Assembly: GCA_025602915.1 (NCBI GenBank) | Contig: JAHLJZ010000004.1 | Span: 372,001 to 436,000 of the forward strand | Direction: 5' to 3' | Source of the DNA: Paraphysoderma sedebokerense | Taxonomy: Eukaryota; Blastocladiomycota; Physodermatomycetes; Physodermatales; Physodermataceae | Length of the DNA: 64,000 nt | In this document: positions 27,077 through 38,888 of the stretch, one piece after another | Position numbering within the stretch: the first letter of the stretch is position 1 | How the letters are laid out: every line of letters begins with the position of its first letter | Program-made: the position numbers and the translations under genes | The notes under the pieces: generated by a model | The model's database searches: none | What the model was told of the DNA's origin: nothing | The model's input: only the letters and a program-made list of their open reading frames with translations

Positions 27077-30000
27077 TTAATAGATCCCATTGCTATAATA
27101 TTGAAAACTATCATACAATCGACTAAATATATTCCCCATACTACTTGCAATCAGTTTTTCCACAAATTCTTGGACCTGCGAATCAGTGTAAGAGAGCAAA
27201 AATCGCTCTTTGAGCGCTAACGAAACTGGGTATTCTGTGGCACTCGATTTCGATTTCGTAGTGGTATCCGGTGAACCTTGGAGAGAGGTATACGAGAAAC
27301 AAGGAAGAGGAGAATCTACGATAGTAGGAATGTAAGGCTCTAGTTAACGACAACGGGAACAGAGATCAAAGGCCGGAATAAAAATCATACTTTTTTCCAT
27401 CATCTCAACTAATCCGACGACCCTTTCATGCGATTTCCTAAGTGCCAAAAATCCCCTAACTAGTAACATTTTAAACTCTTTAAAGAGCTCGCCATCAGCT
27501 CCTCCCAACACATCAACATATTCTTGACTAAATTTAAACGGGGCGAGTTCAAACGACACGTTCCCAGGAGAATTGGACAACATAAAGCCGTAATCAATGT
27601 GAATTAAATGACCTGTGGTATAATCTAATAATATATTGCCGTTGTGTCTACGGAAAACGAAAAATCAGAAATTCAATCGCTGAGATTATAGAGTTGAACG
27701 TGGTGTCCTACCTATCCTTGACATTTAAAATATAAGATATTATGGAATAGGCTGCCACGGAATTCATAAAATTCCGCTGAGCAGTTTTAAATTTTTCCGA
27801 TGTTTCCACTCCAAATTCCTATAGGTAAACAAATGACATAAATATCTCAAATATCAAACAAGCAATACCGACCTTGAGCATACCTGAAGGAAATAATCTT
27901 TTAACGTAAACACGTAGTCTGCTTTGCCTTCCGCTTCGGCACGGCTATACGCTTCTCTCTTTAAACTATGTATACTGATACTGTTTCGTACAGTCTCGAT
28001 CAAGCCGCTATCATTACCAGTCACTAGAACTCGATAAGGATATACCCAACATGGTACTTCTGCCTCTTCCCATAGCCGACCCATTTCACGTATTAATTGG
28101 CAAGCTAATTGTTCCTGTCTAAGATCCGCCCCAGACTTAACAACAACTGATAGCAATCGCCAGTTTGGATTGGTGCCGTACGGGGAAGCCGCACGTATAC
28201 GTGACAATTTCTTTGACCAAGTTTCTCGGAATACAGCACCTATTGATTATAAGTTAGCGAGAGCATCTTTCTAACGTGACAATTTGCGGATGCACACACC
28301 TGAAGGGTCTTCCGCGTCGCGATGGATAGTTTTCTCAGCAACAGTACTTTCCGCATTTGAGGAATCGTGCTTTGATTCTGCCACAGTATCCGTAGCTGGC
28401 ACCTCAGACGGATCCGGTTGCGACCCATCCGTAGATTTCTTTTCAGTGTTTTGATCGGGTTGGCCCATATTCGCCCTTTCTGACAAAGATCTCAGTCGTC
28501 TTTCTTCCAATGCCGCCATTTCTCGTAATATCCTACTTCGTATCTCTTCGGTTCGATGTAACTGTTGAGCTTTGGCTTTTTTGGTGGTAATTTGTCCGGC
28601 GCCTTGACCCGCGGCTACGAGCTGCTGGCGTTCCTGAATTGCTAATTGAGCAAGCATAATGGCGGCTGTTTTCATCTGATCCGCAAATTCTTGATCCAAA
28701 GAGGTTTCAGGAACTGGTGACATTGGAGAAGGAATGGGTAGTGTAGACTGCGATATCGGGGGTGATAAGGCAGAGGGAGGTGTGGTAGAGTTGGAGTTGG
28801 AAGTGATATTGGTGAAAAGTGATAATGAGGGTTTCCGTCTTTCCTGGGCCGTGGAGGGAGTTTGTGGAGGAGGAGGCGTGGGATGAATTAAGGAAGACGA
28901 AGAAGACAAAACGGATGCAATGGTTTCGTTATCCTTTGTATTTCTATCATCCGCCGTCGTTGGCTCAGTCAGCGTCGGTTGTGGCAGCACAGCTAATTGG
29001 CTACCTTCGGCTGTTGATAGCCCAGTGTAAGTTTTTTCTAACTCATTTCGACTGGCCGATTTGAGCAACTTAAAACCGGACTCATTTTCCAGTACTTCAA
29101 TAAAAATCAAAAATGGCACCTGTTGAGAAGTATGTCAACACTGACAACCATCAATCAATGAATCAGTAGGAAATTTTTACCCTGTCTGCAGAATTTAAAA
29201 CCACAGCGTCCGAAGGACTTATTCGAACAATTTGATGATGGTAGGGTCGCTCTGACGTCGCGGGACACCAAAGAGGTATACAAACTGCTGCCGGAAAATT
29301 ATGATTTAACAAAGTCAATTCGGCCGTCAATGTGCTTTGACGCGCCTCTTTCTGGACAGTCACCAGTCTTTCGGAAATCGCAATTAATGCTAATACAAAT
29401 TGCATTTCGGAATGATAATAATGTCCGTCTGTGAAATTTGCCTCGCCATTCGGCCCCATGTGTTCTCCTGACGTTATTGGATGACTACAATTTGGACTGG
29501 TTCCTGGAGAAAGAGAAGATGATGCGGACGGTAGCCTGCTGCCCGGTCTACTTATTGATATAGAAGAACCGAGTGACTTTGACACAAAGCTTTGAAACGA
29601 AAATGCTCTGCCTCGATGCAAATCTTCGAGCGAAGGCGAGGTTGTTGGCAACTTGAATTGCAACTGCTGGGAACGAGATCTCGGAGATTTTGGTGATGGT
29701 ACTGGAGAGACCGATGCCGGTGTTGAGGGGTTGTTATTGGACATTTGAGCGGGCATTGAATTATGACTCGATGATGCCGACAGGGAATACGGGGACCGTT
29801 CGGATATTTCACCGTTCTCATGGTCTAATGCGTGGGTATCTTTAGAGTTAATCACCTTTGTTGTTTTCCCGTATGTTATGGCCATGTCCCCTGCCAACTT
29901 GGCGGCGAACGGTGAACCGATAGCTCCTAACACCGACCCGATACCAATTATAGCGGGATAACTATTTCCTTCCCCTAGGATTATTTTCGAATCATGCGTC

Positions 30001-30634
30001 ATATTCTGATCTGGCGACGATCTGTTAAATACAATTCCTTGCACGATATTCATGACTCGTTTGCAGACACGAAAAGACGGAGATTTCGGCGTAGACTGTA
30101 AATCACTTAAATACGACTGGATATACCAGAGAGTCTATGCGAACACAACGGAAGTGAAACGTTAACCGCAAAATCGAGATTTTTGCTGAAAGTACAAAAT
30201 ACCTGCACGGCGAAATGCGTCGATATTTCGCATAATTCTACCAACAGGTTCTCTAGCGCAGTCATATCTGGTCTCGAAACTAATAAGTGGCTAAAGCATC
30301 GTCAGCGGGTTGTTCAGTTCAGGCGATTGAAAGCTGTAGCCATTAAATCCGACTAACCATAATTGCGGAAGATATCCTTCGACTTCAGAAACTGGGAACC
30401 TTTTCAACTCGGAACATAAATAATGTTGAATGCCTGGCCATGCCAAGATTCCATTCGAATCATAAATGTCAACATTTCGCGAATTCATCATACAGCACAC
30501 AGGAGGAATAAATCAACAGCGATACCTATGCTATCAGGGTATTTGAATAGATATTGCACGGCAATCCAAGAGTTAAAGAAATCGCTTTTGAATAGCCTTA
30601 ATAGCCAGGAAGTTGGAGCGATCGATGACGACAT
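27077..30634 (-). CDS. PIK1: Phosphatidylinositol 4-kinase, beta/Pik1 type
   Basis: Makes PI4P, mainly at the Golgi, for secretion. The N-terminal helical domain opens SSSIAPTSWLLRLFKSDFF and continues ELKRFPVSEVEGYLPQLW and CEISTHFAVQTLWYIQSYL. A long Ser/Pro-rich linker follows (28,270-30,050). The kinase domain then has SNPNWRLLSVVVKSGADLRQ with LACQLIREM, VLVTGNDSGLIETV, KADYVFTLKDYF, the catalytic loop VKDRHNGNILLD, the metal-binding IDYGFML, and the end SRLYDSFQYYSNGIY, typical of Pik1/PI4KB. Stop at 27077-27079. ATG 30634 is preferred because conserved sequence begins right after it; an in-frame ATG at 30772 would add ~46 residues. Divergent to UTP5. Confidence 0.92.
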
Positions 30635-30897
30635 GACATGTCCGAGAATGCAATTTAAGCACTTATGGAGGCTATTCGTGGATGGAAAGTCGGAGATAAA
30701 GATGGCGGACAAGAGGCAGGGAGCGACAATATGAGGGTTCCTCTTCAATTTCGGGTGGACGGAATCCCGCATTACGCAAAATCGGTCGCAGCAACAGTCA
30801 CGTGCCAGTAAGCAAAGATTTCATGCATTGCATTTTGGATTGGACCAACCCCTCCACATTCTCCTGTCCCTTCCACTTACTTCATCTTTATTCCCGA
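30635..30897. promoter_or_regulatory. Divergent promoter, PI4K / UTP5
   Basis: 263 bp between divergent starts. It contains GTCACGTG-like CACGTG at 30799-30804 (E-box/CDEI type). No TATA box was seen. Confidence 0.45.
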
Positions 30898-33201
30898 ATG
30901 CCCAGATCAAAGAAATCTCAAAAACCGCATCCCGCTACGACGGTCTCTGCTCCTCATTCTGATGTCTTCATCAGTCGCTTCGATTCAGATCATCATCCAC
31001 AATTCTTAGCTGTGGTGTCGCAAGGTGTCGACAGTCAAAGGCTTAAAATATGGAACATTGATAATTCTTCAGTTACTGCTGAAATCGCTCCCGAAGGGAA
31101 GGAAAAGATTACGTCATTGAATTGGGGTTTATTTTCGGTTGATTCGAACAACAAGGTCAGCATTGACTTTAGGCATAGATGCTCGATGTTACAGCGGTAT
31201 TGACTATAGATTTTTGTAGACCATCAAGAAGAAAAAGTCAAAAGCTGTATCAAACGACAAAGCGCTTGGGATTGGTTTATCTAATGGTCATGTACAAATA
31301 TACTCCGTCGGCCACAGTAAAATCATACAAGAGTTGAAAGGAGTCCATGTTGGACCGATTACGGACTTTGTGTTTCAAGGAGACAAAGGATTTTCCTCAT
31401 CTGAAGACGGTTGGGTGGTTTCCTGGAATTTGAAAACCTGTGAAGTTGCTGGGTATGGCCATTTGCCTTCTGCTGAAATTTCAGGCCGACAAATTAACTC
31501 CGTTATATGCTGTAGCAAATTCAAGTTGCCCGACAAATCAGTTCCACAATTGTTAGCCTTTTCGTCTGATATGGCCAAATTGGTCGTCTCTAGTACTGCT
31601 TTATTTATTTTCTCTATGGAATCTGAAGATTTCCCTCTATTGTCTCAATTTAGCGGTCATGCTGCTAAGATCACCTCCGTTTCTTTCACTCCCGACGGGA
31701 AATATCTTCTCTCTGCTTCTAATGAGGAGAGATTTCTAAATGTTTACGATATCTCATCTAACTCACCAAACACTATTCCGTCGCTTAGTATGGATCATAA
31801 TGTTATGGAAGTCAAAACGAGCCAGAATAATCATGTGGCTGCACTTGGAGAAGATGGGGTGTTATCACTTTGGGTATCGCCGACCGGAGATAGCGTTTTT
31901 GCCAGCAAACAAAGCAAAAAGAAAAAATTTACCACTCGTGCTGCGGATGAGCATGTCAAGTTCTTAGACGAGAAATTTAAAGACGATTCCGAGAATCAGA
32001 AAATTCTGCCCATATTAACGTCGAGTTTTGTATTCGGCATTGGCAATACTGGTCAAATAGTTGTGGCTCGTGGATCTTGGGTAAAACCGTTGTTCGAGAA
32101 ATTGGTAAGATTTGGCAGTTTCTGCAACTGACTTATGTGCTGCTGCTAATTTCGTTCCTTTTCAGGATTATGCGCAAGCAGACGATTCAAGCAAACTACT
32201 CCCCAAGTTGACATTTTATCGCGCTAAGCAGGCGTCGTTATTGGTTAATTCCGAGAGGTCCCAGGATGACAAACTTAAGCACGCAAAAACACCACTCAAC
32301 GAAAACAATGCTTCTCTTCTCGGTGCTATAGATTTCACCCTTCCTGAGCAGTCGCTGTCAACTGAAGCTACTAAATCATTGTCCGAACCATCAATGGGCG
32401 ATAAACTTGCAACCCTTAATCCTCCAACTACCGCACCGTCGACACCAAAGACTTCCGACGTCGACTCACCAACTAGCTCTTCCAAAATTGTGATTCCAGA
32501 CGCCAACTCACTTCATGTTCTTCTCGTTCAAGCTATACACTCGTCCGATAAGGCTCTGCTAGAGTCTTGCCTGCAACATTCAACATCCTTCGCTACTATT
32601 CGTACAACAGTTCAGAAAGTCCCCACAAATTATGTTATTCCACTCATGAACAGTCTGATGGACAAATTTCATAAGAAACCGACTCGCGGGTCGCATCTTT
32701 TAGAATGGATTAAAGCCATTGTAACGATACATTCTGGCTATTTGATGACCATTCCCGATTTAGTGAAGAAGTTGAGCATGTTTTATCAAAGTATTGAACA
32801 ACGCTTAAACGGATACGAGAAGATGCTAAAACTGAAAGGAAGACTTGAATTAGTATTGAACCAAGTATGTCTTTTTAATCGGGCTGGTCGTCCTATTTGC
32901 GGGATATGTAGTAATTATCTATATTTATTAGATCGATCTTCGCCAACCATCAGACAAATCAAGCATAAAACCGCCACTTATTGAGGTCAGAGAAAACGAT
33001 ACTCTTGCTATTGATGAGGAGATGGAAGACGAATCTGAAGATGATGAATCCTCAGACGAAGAGAGCGAAACATACATGAATGGCATGACCGATGAATCAG
33101 ACGATGACGACATCAGTGAGGAAGGAAGTAGCATTGGCAGTGATGACGACGATGATGTAGAGTTATTAGATGGATTCGACGATGAAGAAATGGATGACTG
33201 A
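30898..33201 (+). CDS. UTP5: U3 snoRNP component UTP5 / WDR43
   Basis: Part of the t-UTP (UTP-A) subcomplex for early 18S pre-rRNA processing in the nucleolus. The basic start MPRSKKSQKPH is followed by a WD40 propeller (DVFISRFDSDHHPQFLAV, LKIWNIDNSS, LGIGLSNGHVQIYSV, SGHAAKITSVSFTPDGKYLLSAS). Next is the Utp12-type helical domain (LHVLLVQAIHSSDKALLESCLQ, SHLLEWIKAIVTIHSGYLMT, LSMFYQSIEQR) and an acidic tail rich in Asp/Glu/Ser. Introns near 31156-31219, 32104-32164 and 32864-32930 join in frame; the first uses a GTCAGC donor. The tail ends FDDEEMDD at 33198. ATG 30898 is preferred over the upstream ATG at 30802, whose extra sequence lacks the expected basic start. Confidence 0.92.
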
Positions 33202-34199
33202 AGACGTTCGTAAAGAGGCTGAGGATGTGGATTAAAAGCAGTTGCACTGTTTACATGTATAATGTAATACTTATGTTAGATTATTGAATTCATTAAAAGA
33301 TTATTAAGACAAAATGTGGTTTCTTTTCCTGGTTGAAAATTCAAAGCCCACTAGTTTGAACGATCTGAAATGCTAGACAGGAACTCATATTTTCTGTTGA
33401 CATTGGTCAATAATATGTGTTTGTGTTTTCTGTATGAACTAAAATTGACCCAAGCATCCGCCGGCAAGCTTTCATCAAGTCCATTATGCAATTTCGGCTC
33501 CGCGAATGCAAGGAGTACCTTAGGTCTCCATCCTGCTTCATTGAAGCGGCGATCCGGTCTGGGTTGTCGAATAATTAGCCCCTCAACTTTCAAGCACTTC
33601 GTGCAAGTACCAGCGAAATCAAGCGGAAAATAGGTGATGCTCTACTCCTGTCACTCTGGATTTAGAATTAACAGCAATTTGAGTTGATCATAACACATGA
33701 GAATTCAACTCCATTAATCGACTCAATCGACGTAATGCTGTATGACAATTCAAGCTTAAATAGTTCTGAAATCTTTGTTTACAATTGTCCATTATCTTAT
33801 TCTGTCACCTTATATACATTTAAGATGGAACAACACAGCCCTACACCGCGAATCTCCCTTGAATTAAAATAAAGCTATTCAAGTTTTTATTCATCTCTGG
33901 TGATGATGAAATTTGTAATAATTCCAATCAGGGGGCCAGTATTTTGGCAAAGAATTCAGTTCATCCAGTTTCAATGGAATCCTGGATTGCAATTGCGATA
34001 TTGCGATGGATTATGAAAGTTCTGATTTAAATATTGTCATGTAGTGAGTACATTCGTCACAACTAAGAGATTTACATTTTTTTATTTACATCAACAATAA
34101 ACCGACAGTCTGCCAAATAGCAACAGTGTTTCCGCCTTGCCTGCTGACCAAATCTGCCGAAATCAATGATTAATCTTACATATCCTCTAGATATATTAT
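33202..34199. other. Gene-poor spacer with an isolated GC-richer open stretch
   Basis: 998 bp. Between ~33,350 and 33,640 composition rises and both strands are open for ~85 codons. The minus frame reads LIIRQPRPDRRFNEAGWRP and continues KVLLAFAEPKLHNGLDESLP, but begins with no ATG. It may be a lone exon or a gene remnant; I do not recognise it. The rest is AT-rich with no signal. Confidence 0.35.
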
Positions 34200-35730
34200 T
34201 CACACTAAATTATCCATTAATTCCAGGGTGGCTATTCTTGATGTTGTGGTTGACAGGACTGGTGTGTCATCGAGCGGAGTAAGGGGCTGGGTAAGTCCTT
34301 TCATAACTGTAGTTGGTGATGACAGCCCCCGAAGCTTATAGAGGACATTAGATGGTGGTATTCCCATGGAAAGAAGGATTGCTACTAGGCCTGAATACCA
34401 AGACATATCATTAGCATATACAGTAATGTTAGTGAATTTGATTTAGATTGACTTGCCAGAAACCACTGGTGCCGCACAACTTGTACAAGTACACTTTGTA
34501 TATGTATTGGGACCATTTTCACTTGCTGTCAGCAAATCTGTTCCACTTATAAAGAGAAGTCGGAGAGAAATATTAGGAATGCAAAATTGTTAAAACCAAT
34601 TCTGCAAAGTCACCGACTAAAGATACTTACTATGCACCAATGTCTATACAATGTCCAAATTGACTATCCGCGGCCAAAGTATGATCTCGCTTGACATTAC
34701 CGACTAAGATGGACGAGAAAACACCATTAGGTGATCCAATACAGGAATCGGCTTTGTCGTCTCCGGCTGCTATGACAACTACAATTCCAGCATCTCTAGC
34801 TTCCTTCACAGCCGCATCTGTCGGATTTGTATATGAAATTAGGGCACGTTGGCGGGATTATATAACACAAAAGCCAGATGAATTACCTAAAGCTTTATCT
34901 TGCGCCAAAGTCCCGAAAGACAAATTCAGGACTGGTTTAGCTTCCTTCTTCGCCGCCTTAATTAGTTTAACAGCGAATCGGACACCAGCTGCCCATGAAA
35001 TCGCTTTTGCATCATTTGATGGCACATGAATGCGGCCCTTTGAATCTATTTCACGGCAAATCGACACAGTTCATTTAGTTTCCAATATACCCATAGGGCG
35101 ATGCTAGGTGGCAGAGTATTGAAGTACTTACCCAGAACTCTGATTCCAATGATATTTGATTTTTTTGCCACTTTGGCCGCAATTCCCGCAACCCTAGTCC
35201 CTAAAGCAATGTTAAAACGGGATTTACCTAGAAATTGAAATATTCGCAAAGCGTACCATGGCCTGCGAGATCCTTATTTTCTTCGCTTGGGATAAAATTG
35301 TTACTGTTCACCGCCCTGCCACCAAATATTTCGTGTTCCACGTTGATCCCAGTATCAATCTGATTCGTAAAATAAGTCAGTGCACAGAGATTTGACAGCA
35401 CATCAGGAGTCCGGTTATCAGTTCCACAATCATCTATGATCTAACCCCGAACTAACAGGAACATAACACGTAGATATCTACACCGTCGCCAGCTTGTTCT
35501 GGATAAGTATATTGGTTATGTTTCTTTCCATCTAACTGATCCAAATACCAATAAGAATCATCTTCGGGGAGCGGCTCAGATGATTTTGGAATAGTTCTTT
35601 CGTGGCTGAATATGACATCACGCCTGTGTTGCCTGACAGAATGATAGCCAGTTTCATCGTTGACAGATGGCAAACTGTTTGTAAACGAAGCAGCCGAGAT
35701 GATAATGGTACCAAGTAAAAGTAATTGCAT
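34200..35730 (-). CDS. Secreted subtilase (S8A, proteinase K-like), diverged active-site surroundings
   Basis: The ATG at 35730 gives a signal peptide (MQLLLLGTIIISAASFTNSL). A short pro-region of ~60 residues with a dibasic RR follows; no I9 inhibitor domain is recognisable. After WYLDQLDG the catalytic Asp lies in IDTGINVEHEIFGGRA and the His in AGHGTRVAGIAAK. The oxyanion-hole block reads VVIAAGDDKADSC where the family and the paralogue at 38,889 have AAGN. The Ser block reads CTCTSCAAPVVSG where GTSxAAP is usual; Ser itself is kept. The end has LGLSSPTTVMK-type sequence and STTTSRIATLELMD. Six or seven introns. It is a paralogue of the gene at 38,889-40,381: same orientation, introns in matching places. 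It may be a protease of altered activity or a degenerating copy. Confidence 0.85.
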
Positions 35731-37269
35731 TTTAAAGATTGATTGCAACCGCGGCGGGAATGCAGGTATTTATTAATTATAAGCGGTAAGAAACATCGGA
35801 TAGTAACAATAACCATTGTCGCTCATGAATAAGTGAAGGAAAGCTAAACTTATTCAGTGCCCACACAGAAGATTCTTTAGACGTTGCGCTACATGAAATT
35901 TTAGATTGAGATTCATGCTAATAATTGTTTTGAATGCATAGAATTTCTCTGTATTTCTGTTAAGCAATAATTATGGCACGCTCGAACGCGACGACTCGCA
36001 GCGGACCGCCGGAAGAACTAGAAATCAATTTCTAGCTTTTCAATACATACGAAGAGAGAGCATCTATTGTTGATAAGTAGCTTGTCGTCGTCAGATCGTC
36101 CGCATTTGTTCCGTTCATCAGCTGTAACCGCCGATCTCCCCGTAGCTTCCGAACTTCACTTCCCGGTTTGGCAGTTTGCATGAATACTAATATACGCTCC
36201 TTCTGAACCCGACATTCTAAGTCATTGTCGTAACCGACAATCGAAAGAACATACATAGTCCCTTTTACGCAGGTATATCTATTTCTGAATTAACAAGAAT
36301 TGCGCGCAAGCGTACGGGGAAATTTTCTCCGTCAGACAATATAACAATAATGGCACATTAGCTCAATGGTGGATTTATAACCATATATCTGCAAAATTGG
36401 TGATGGATTGTGAAGATCGGATTCATTGGGCGTGATAACAAAATCAGGAATAAATGGTTCGTTGCGGCTAAAATTGGATCAATTGCATTTCGATGATGAT
36501 TTACCGTCAATTCTGAGTTCATGAGTTCCCGCGAATGCTATTCAACGACTATGTCGGATTTGAATCTTCATAGTGATGTCTCATGTTGCGCAACGATTTG
36601 TATGCTAAGCGTTCATTCTAACAATCACAATATATGGGCTTTATATGATGTGAGACGGATTTATTATAATTGATTCTAGGGAGTACATGGATGATTTGCG
36701 CAGACGACATTAATAGTACACAATCATTCGAACTCCCAGTTGACCTTTACAAGATATTCCTAAACGCAAATTATAATTTCATATACAACATCAATTCCCG
36801 AATAGTAACTCAAGCTGAATTTCCATCTTTTACACAGATTATTGCAGAGTATGCTGCCACATGATTAGAAGCTGACCAGAATTCGCTAATTGCAATTCAT
36901 ATTGCGCTCTCCATAATCCAATGGAACGGGTGCATGTGTAAAATGGAGGATATTCTCGAGGAACTCAAACTTGATTGACCTAGTATCGTAGGAACTCTCA
37001 GTATATTCTTAGTTATTACACTTTATCACCGATTGATATATACAATACAGCGGCCATTAGTAACTAACATTAAAAAAAATGATACATCATGCATTTGTTT
37101 TCACGAATTGATGTCGACTAAACCTGTTAGCCAATATCCATACATCATGATTGCTCTCCAAGTTAATATTTTTTTTTGTCATTGTTGTAGGTCCATATAT
37201 TTCTCTTTAGGCGCTTCTTTCCTTTCCTGTTCTGGTCTGTTTCCTTTTTGAGTTGCAGGAGTTGATCAT
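35731..37269. other. Gene-poor AT-rich spacer
   Basis: 1.54 kb between the first subtilase and the Arg-rich peptide gene. One ATG-started 74-codon minus frame (36032-36256) has no signal peptide or family signal. No repeats or mobile-element motifs were seen. Confidence 0.4.
35766..35773 (-). promoter_or_regulatory. TATA-like element ATAAATAC of subtilase 1
   Basis: On the minus strand ATAAATACCTGC lies 36 bp before the ATG. It is shared with subtilase 2 (ATAAATACTTGC) and the peptide gene (TTAAATACAATC). Confidence 0.5.
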
Positions 37270-37590
37270 CTAGCCATTATTTCTGTTCCTCGCACGACGT
37301 CGACGATCTCGAATTATTCTATTTCGTTGTCGGCGCCGACGAGAAGCTCTAGTTTGCCGCTTGTCTATTCTTTGTCCAACACCAATGGACCCTATACATT
37401 CATTGGGACCGGCGGCAAGTTCGAAGCAAGGATCGTTGCCTAAGCGATTTTCCGATCCAGACAATCTGGCTTCAGGCTTTGCGACAATTCGGAAATTTTC
37501 ACCATCATTGTTCAGGTCACATTTAGTCGCTTGGACCATCAAAAGCACAACAACAAACAGTAGTAAGAAGTTTGTAGAGGATAGCTTCAT
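37270..37590 (-). CDS. Secreted arginine-rich peptide precursor, unknown function
   Basis: A 106-residue single-exon frame with a clear signal peptide (MKLSSTNFLLLFVVVLLMVQ, likely cut near residue 22). A ~55-residue middle section contains Cys 24, 55 and 65 and is acidic to neutral. Then comes a sharp change at IDKR (75-78) to a basic tail of 28 residues. That tail has 14 Arg, one Asp and no Cys, and includes ASRRRRQRNR and IIRDRRRRAR. The KR at 77-78 is a perfect Kex2-type site that would free this tail, with Gln at its new N-terminus. It lies between two secreted subtilases and shares their TATA-like element. A host-defence-type, cell-penetrating or nucleic-acid-binding secreted peptide are all possible; none is shown. 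Confidence 0.7.
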   Translation of the reverse strand: MKLSSTNFLLLFVVVLLMVQATKCDLNNDGENFRIVAKPEARLSGSENRLGNDPCFELAAGPNECIGSIGVGQRIDKRQTRASRRRRQRNRIIRDRRRRARNRNNG

Positions 37591-38888
37591 GATTGGTTTA
37601 AAAAGTTGATTTCGGTGTGTTCAAGTTGCAGTGTGAACTATGACATCAAAGTAAGGAACGACATCGATTGTATTTAAGGGTAAGAGACTCTGGACGAAGA
37701 CCGCAAACTTAATTATCGGCTGAAGTAGTATAATACCGCCCTCAACTTCGGAGCACTGATACAATTTGGTTTATAGAAATCTAATAAAAGATGATAGACT
37801 TGTGCGATGTAAGAAGGAAAAGAGACGCGTCGTTGAGACTTCACGGTAAGGCTTGCAGAGTTATTCATTGGCTTTCATTCCATTACCTTCAGCGACGTAC
37901 GCCCATAGAAATTTATCAAATTGTCAGCATCTTATGTATAATTGTAACAATTCGTTTAGATGCTATAAATGCTTCAGTACAGTATTTGCTCAGCCGGGAA
38001 AAGCACTCTCAGTATCCAATGACTTATATGCATGATGCATCACAAAGCGTACGTGAAGACAGTGGAAGTTCGAGGTCTGTTGTTGAACAGTAGATACCGC
38101 TAACCGCTCAAAATGACACACCGCTTCAATAGCTCCTGCAAATGTTGAAACGGAGGAATATCTATATTGCTAAATATCAAGAGAATGGATGATCACGATT
38201 CTCACTTGGTTTTGTGTCTCAAAATTATACCACCTCATTTTATAGACACGATATCGATTATATCGGGTTGTTTAAACTTGCTTTCATGTTCCCGTATAAC
38301 TCCGCAAGAATACTTAGTCGTATTAGCATAAAACACCCAACTCGCTATCAAATTTCTCTCTGTCTGCAGTTTGGAAGATGTCCAGCCAATTCCACAACGT
38401 CGCAGGTGAAACTCAATTTGACGATCAATATCTTCCGTGATATCGCTCAATCGAATGTCAGGCTCCAGCTTAGAAATGCACCGCCTTTATGAGTGATGAA
38501 GTTACATTACTATCTAAATCAACAGCTCATCGAATGTAACTAGTTAATTCCTTGCGAATTTGTAAGTGTAGGCTATCTCGAAGATGAACTTATAACTTAA
38601 CAACACATTTTCTTTTCACCTAAAGGTTAGATTTATGTTATGATGCAAATGTTGCGGGATATCCACAAGTATTTTTTAATCACAATTTGAGGAATTGCTA
38701 TAAACTTAAAATTCATATAAAATGCTGCTTTCGCAGCTTATGTACTTTCATCCTTATTTATTTATATACTTACATTTCGTCCTCTGCCATGTTTAGAAGT
38801 TTTTACATCTTTAGCGCTCCCCGTTCCTCCGTCCGTCGAAGTCTGTCCAAGCCTACAATATTCATTCACATTGTTTTCATCATTAAAA
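37591..38888. other. Gene-poor AT-rich spacer
   Basis: 1.3 kb upstream of the peptide gene and downstream of subtilase 2. Several 60-100-codon frames occur by chance on both strands, without family signal or codon bias. Nothing else seen. Confidence 0.4.
37670..37677 (-). promoter_or_regulatory. TATA-like element TTAAATAC of the Arg-rich peptide gene
   Basis: Minus-strand CCTTAAATACAATCG, 80 bp upstream of the ATG. It matches the elements of the two neighbouring subtilase genes. Confidence 0.45.

Noticed and set aside
35731-35748. Subtilase 1 start at 35748
   Set aside because: The codon is TTG; the paralogue starts at the ATG corresponding to 35730.
36032-36256. 74-codon minus-strand frame between subtilase 1 and the peptide gene
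   Set aside because: ATG present, but no signal peptide, motif or leader features; chance ORF in a gene-poor spacer is the simpler reading.
37791-38093. 100-codon plus-strand frame
   Set aside because: AT-rich spacer; sequence looks like random translation and has no family signal.
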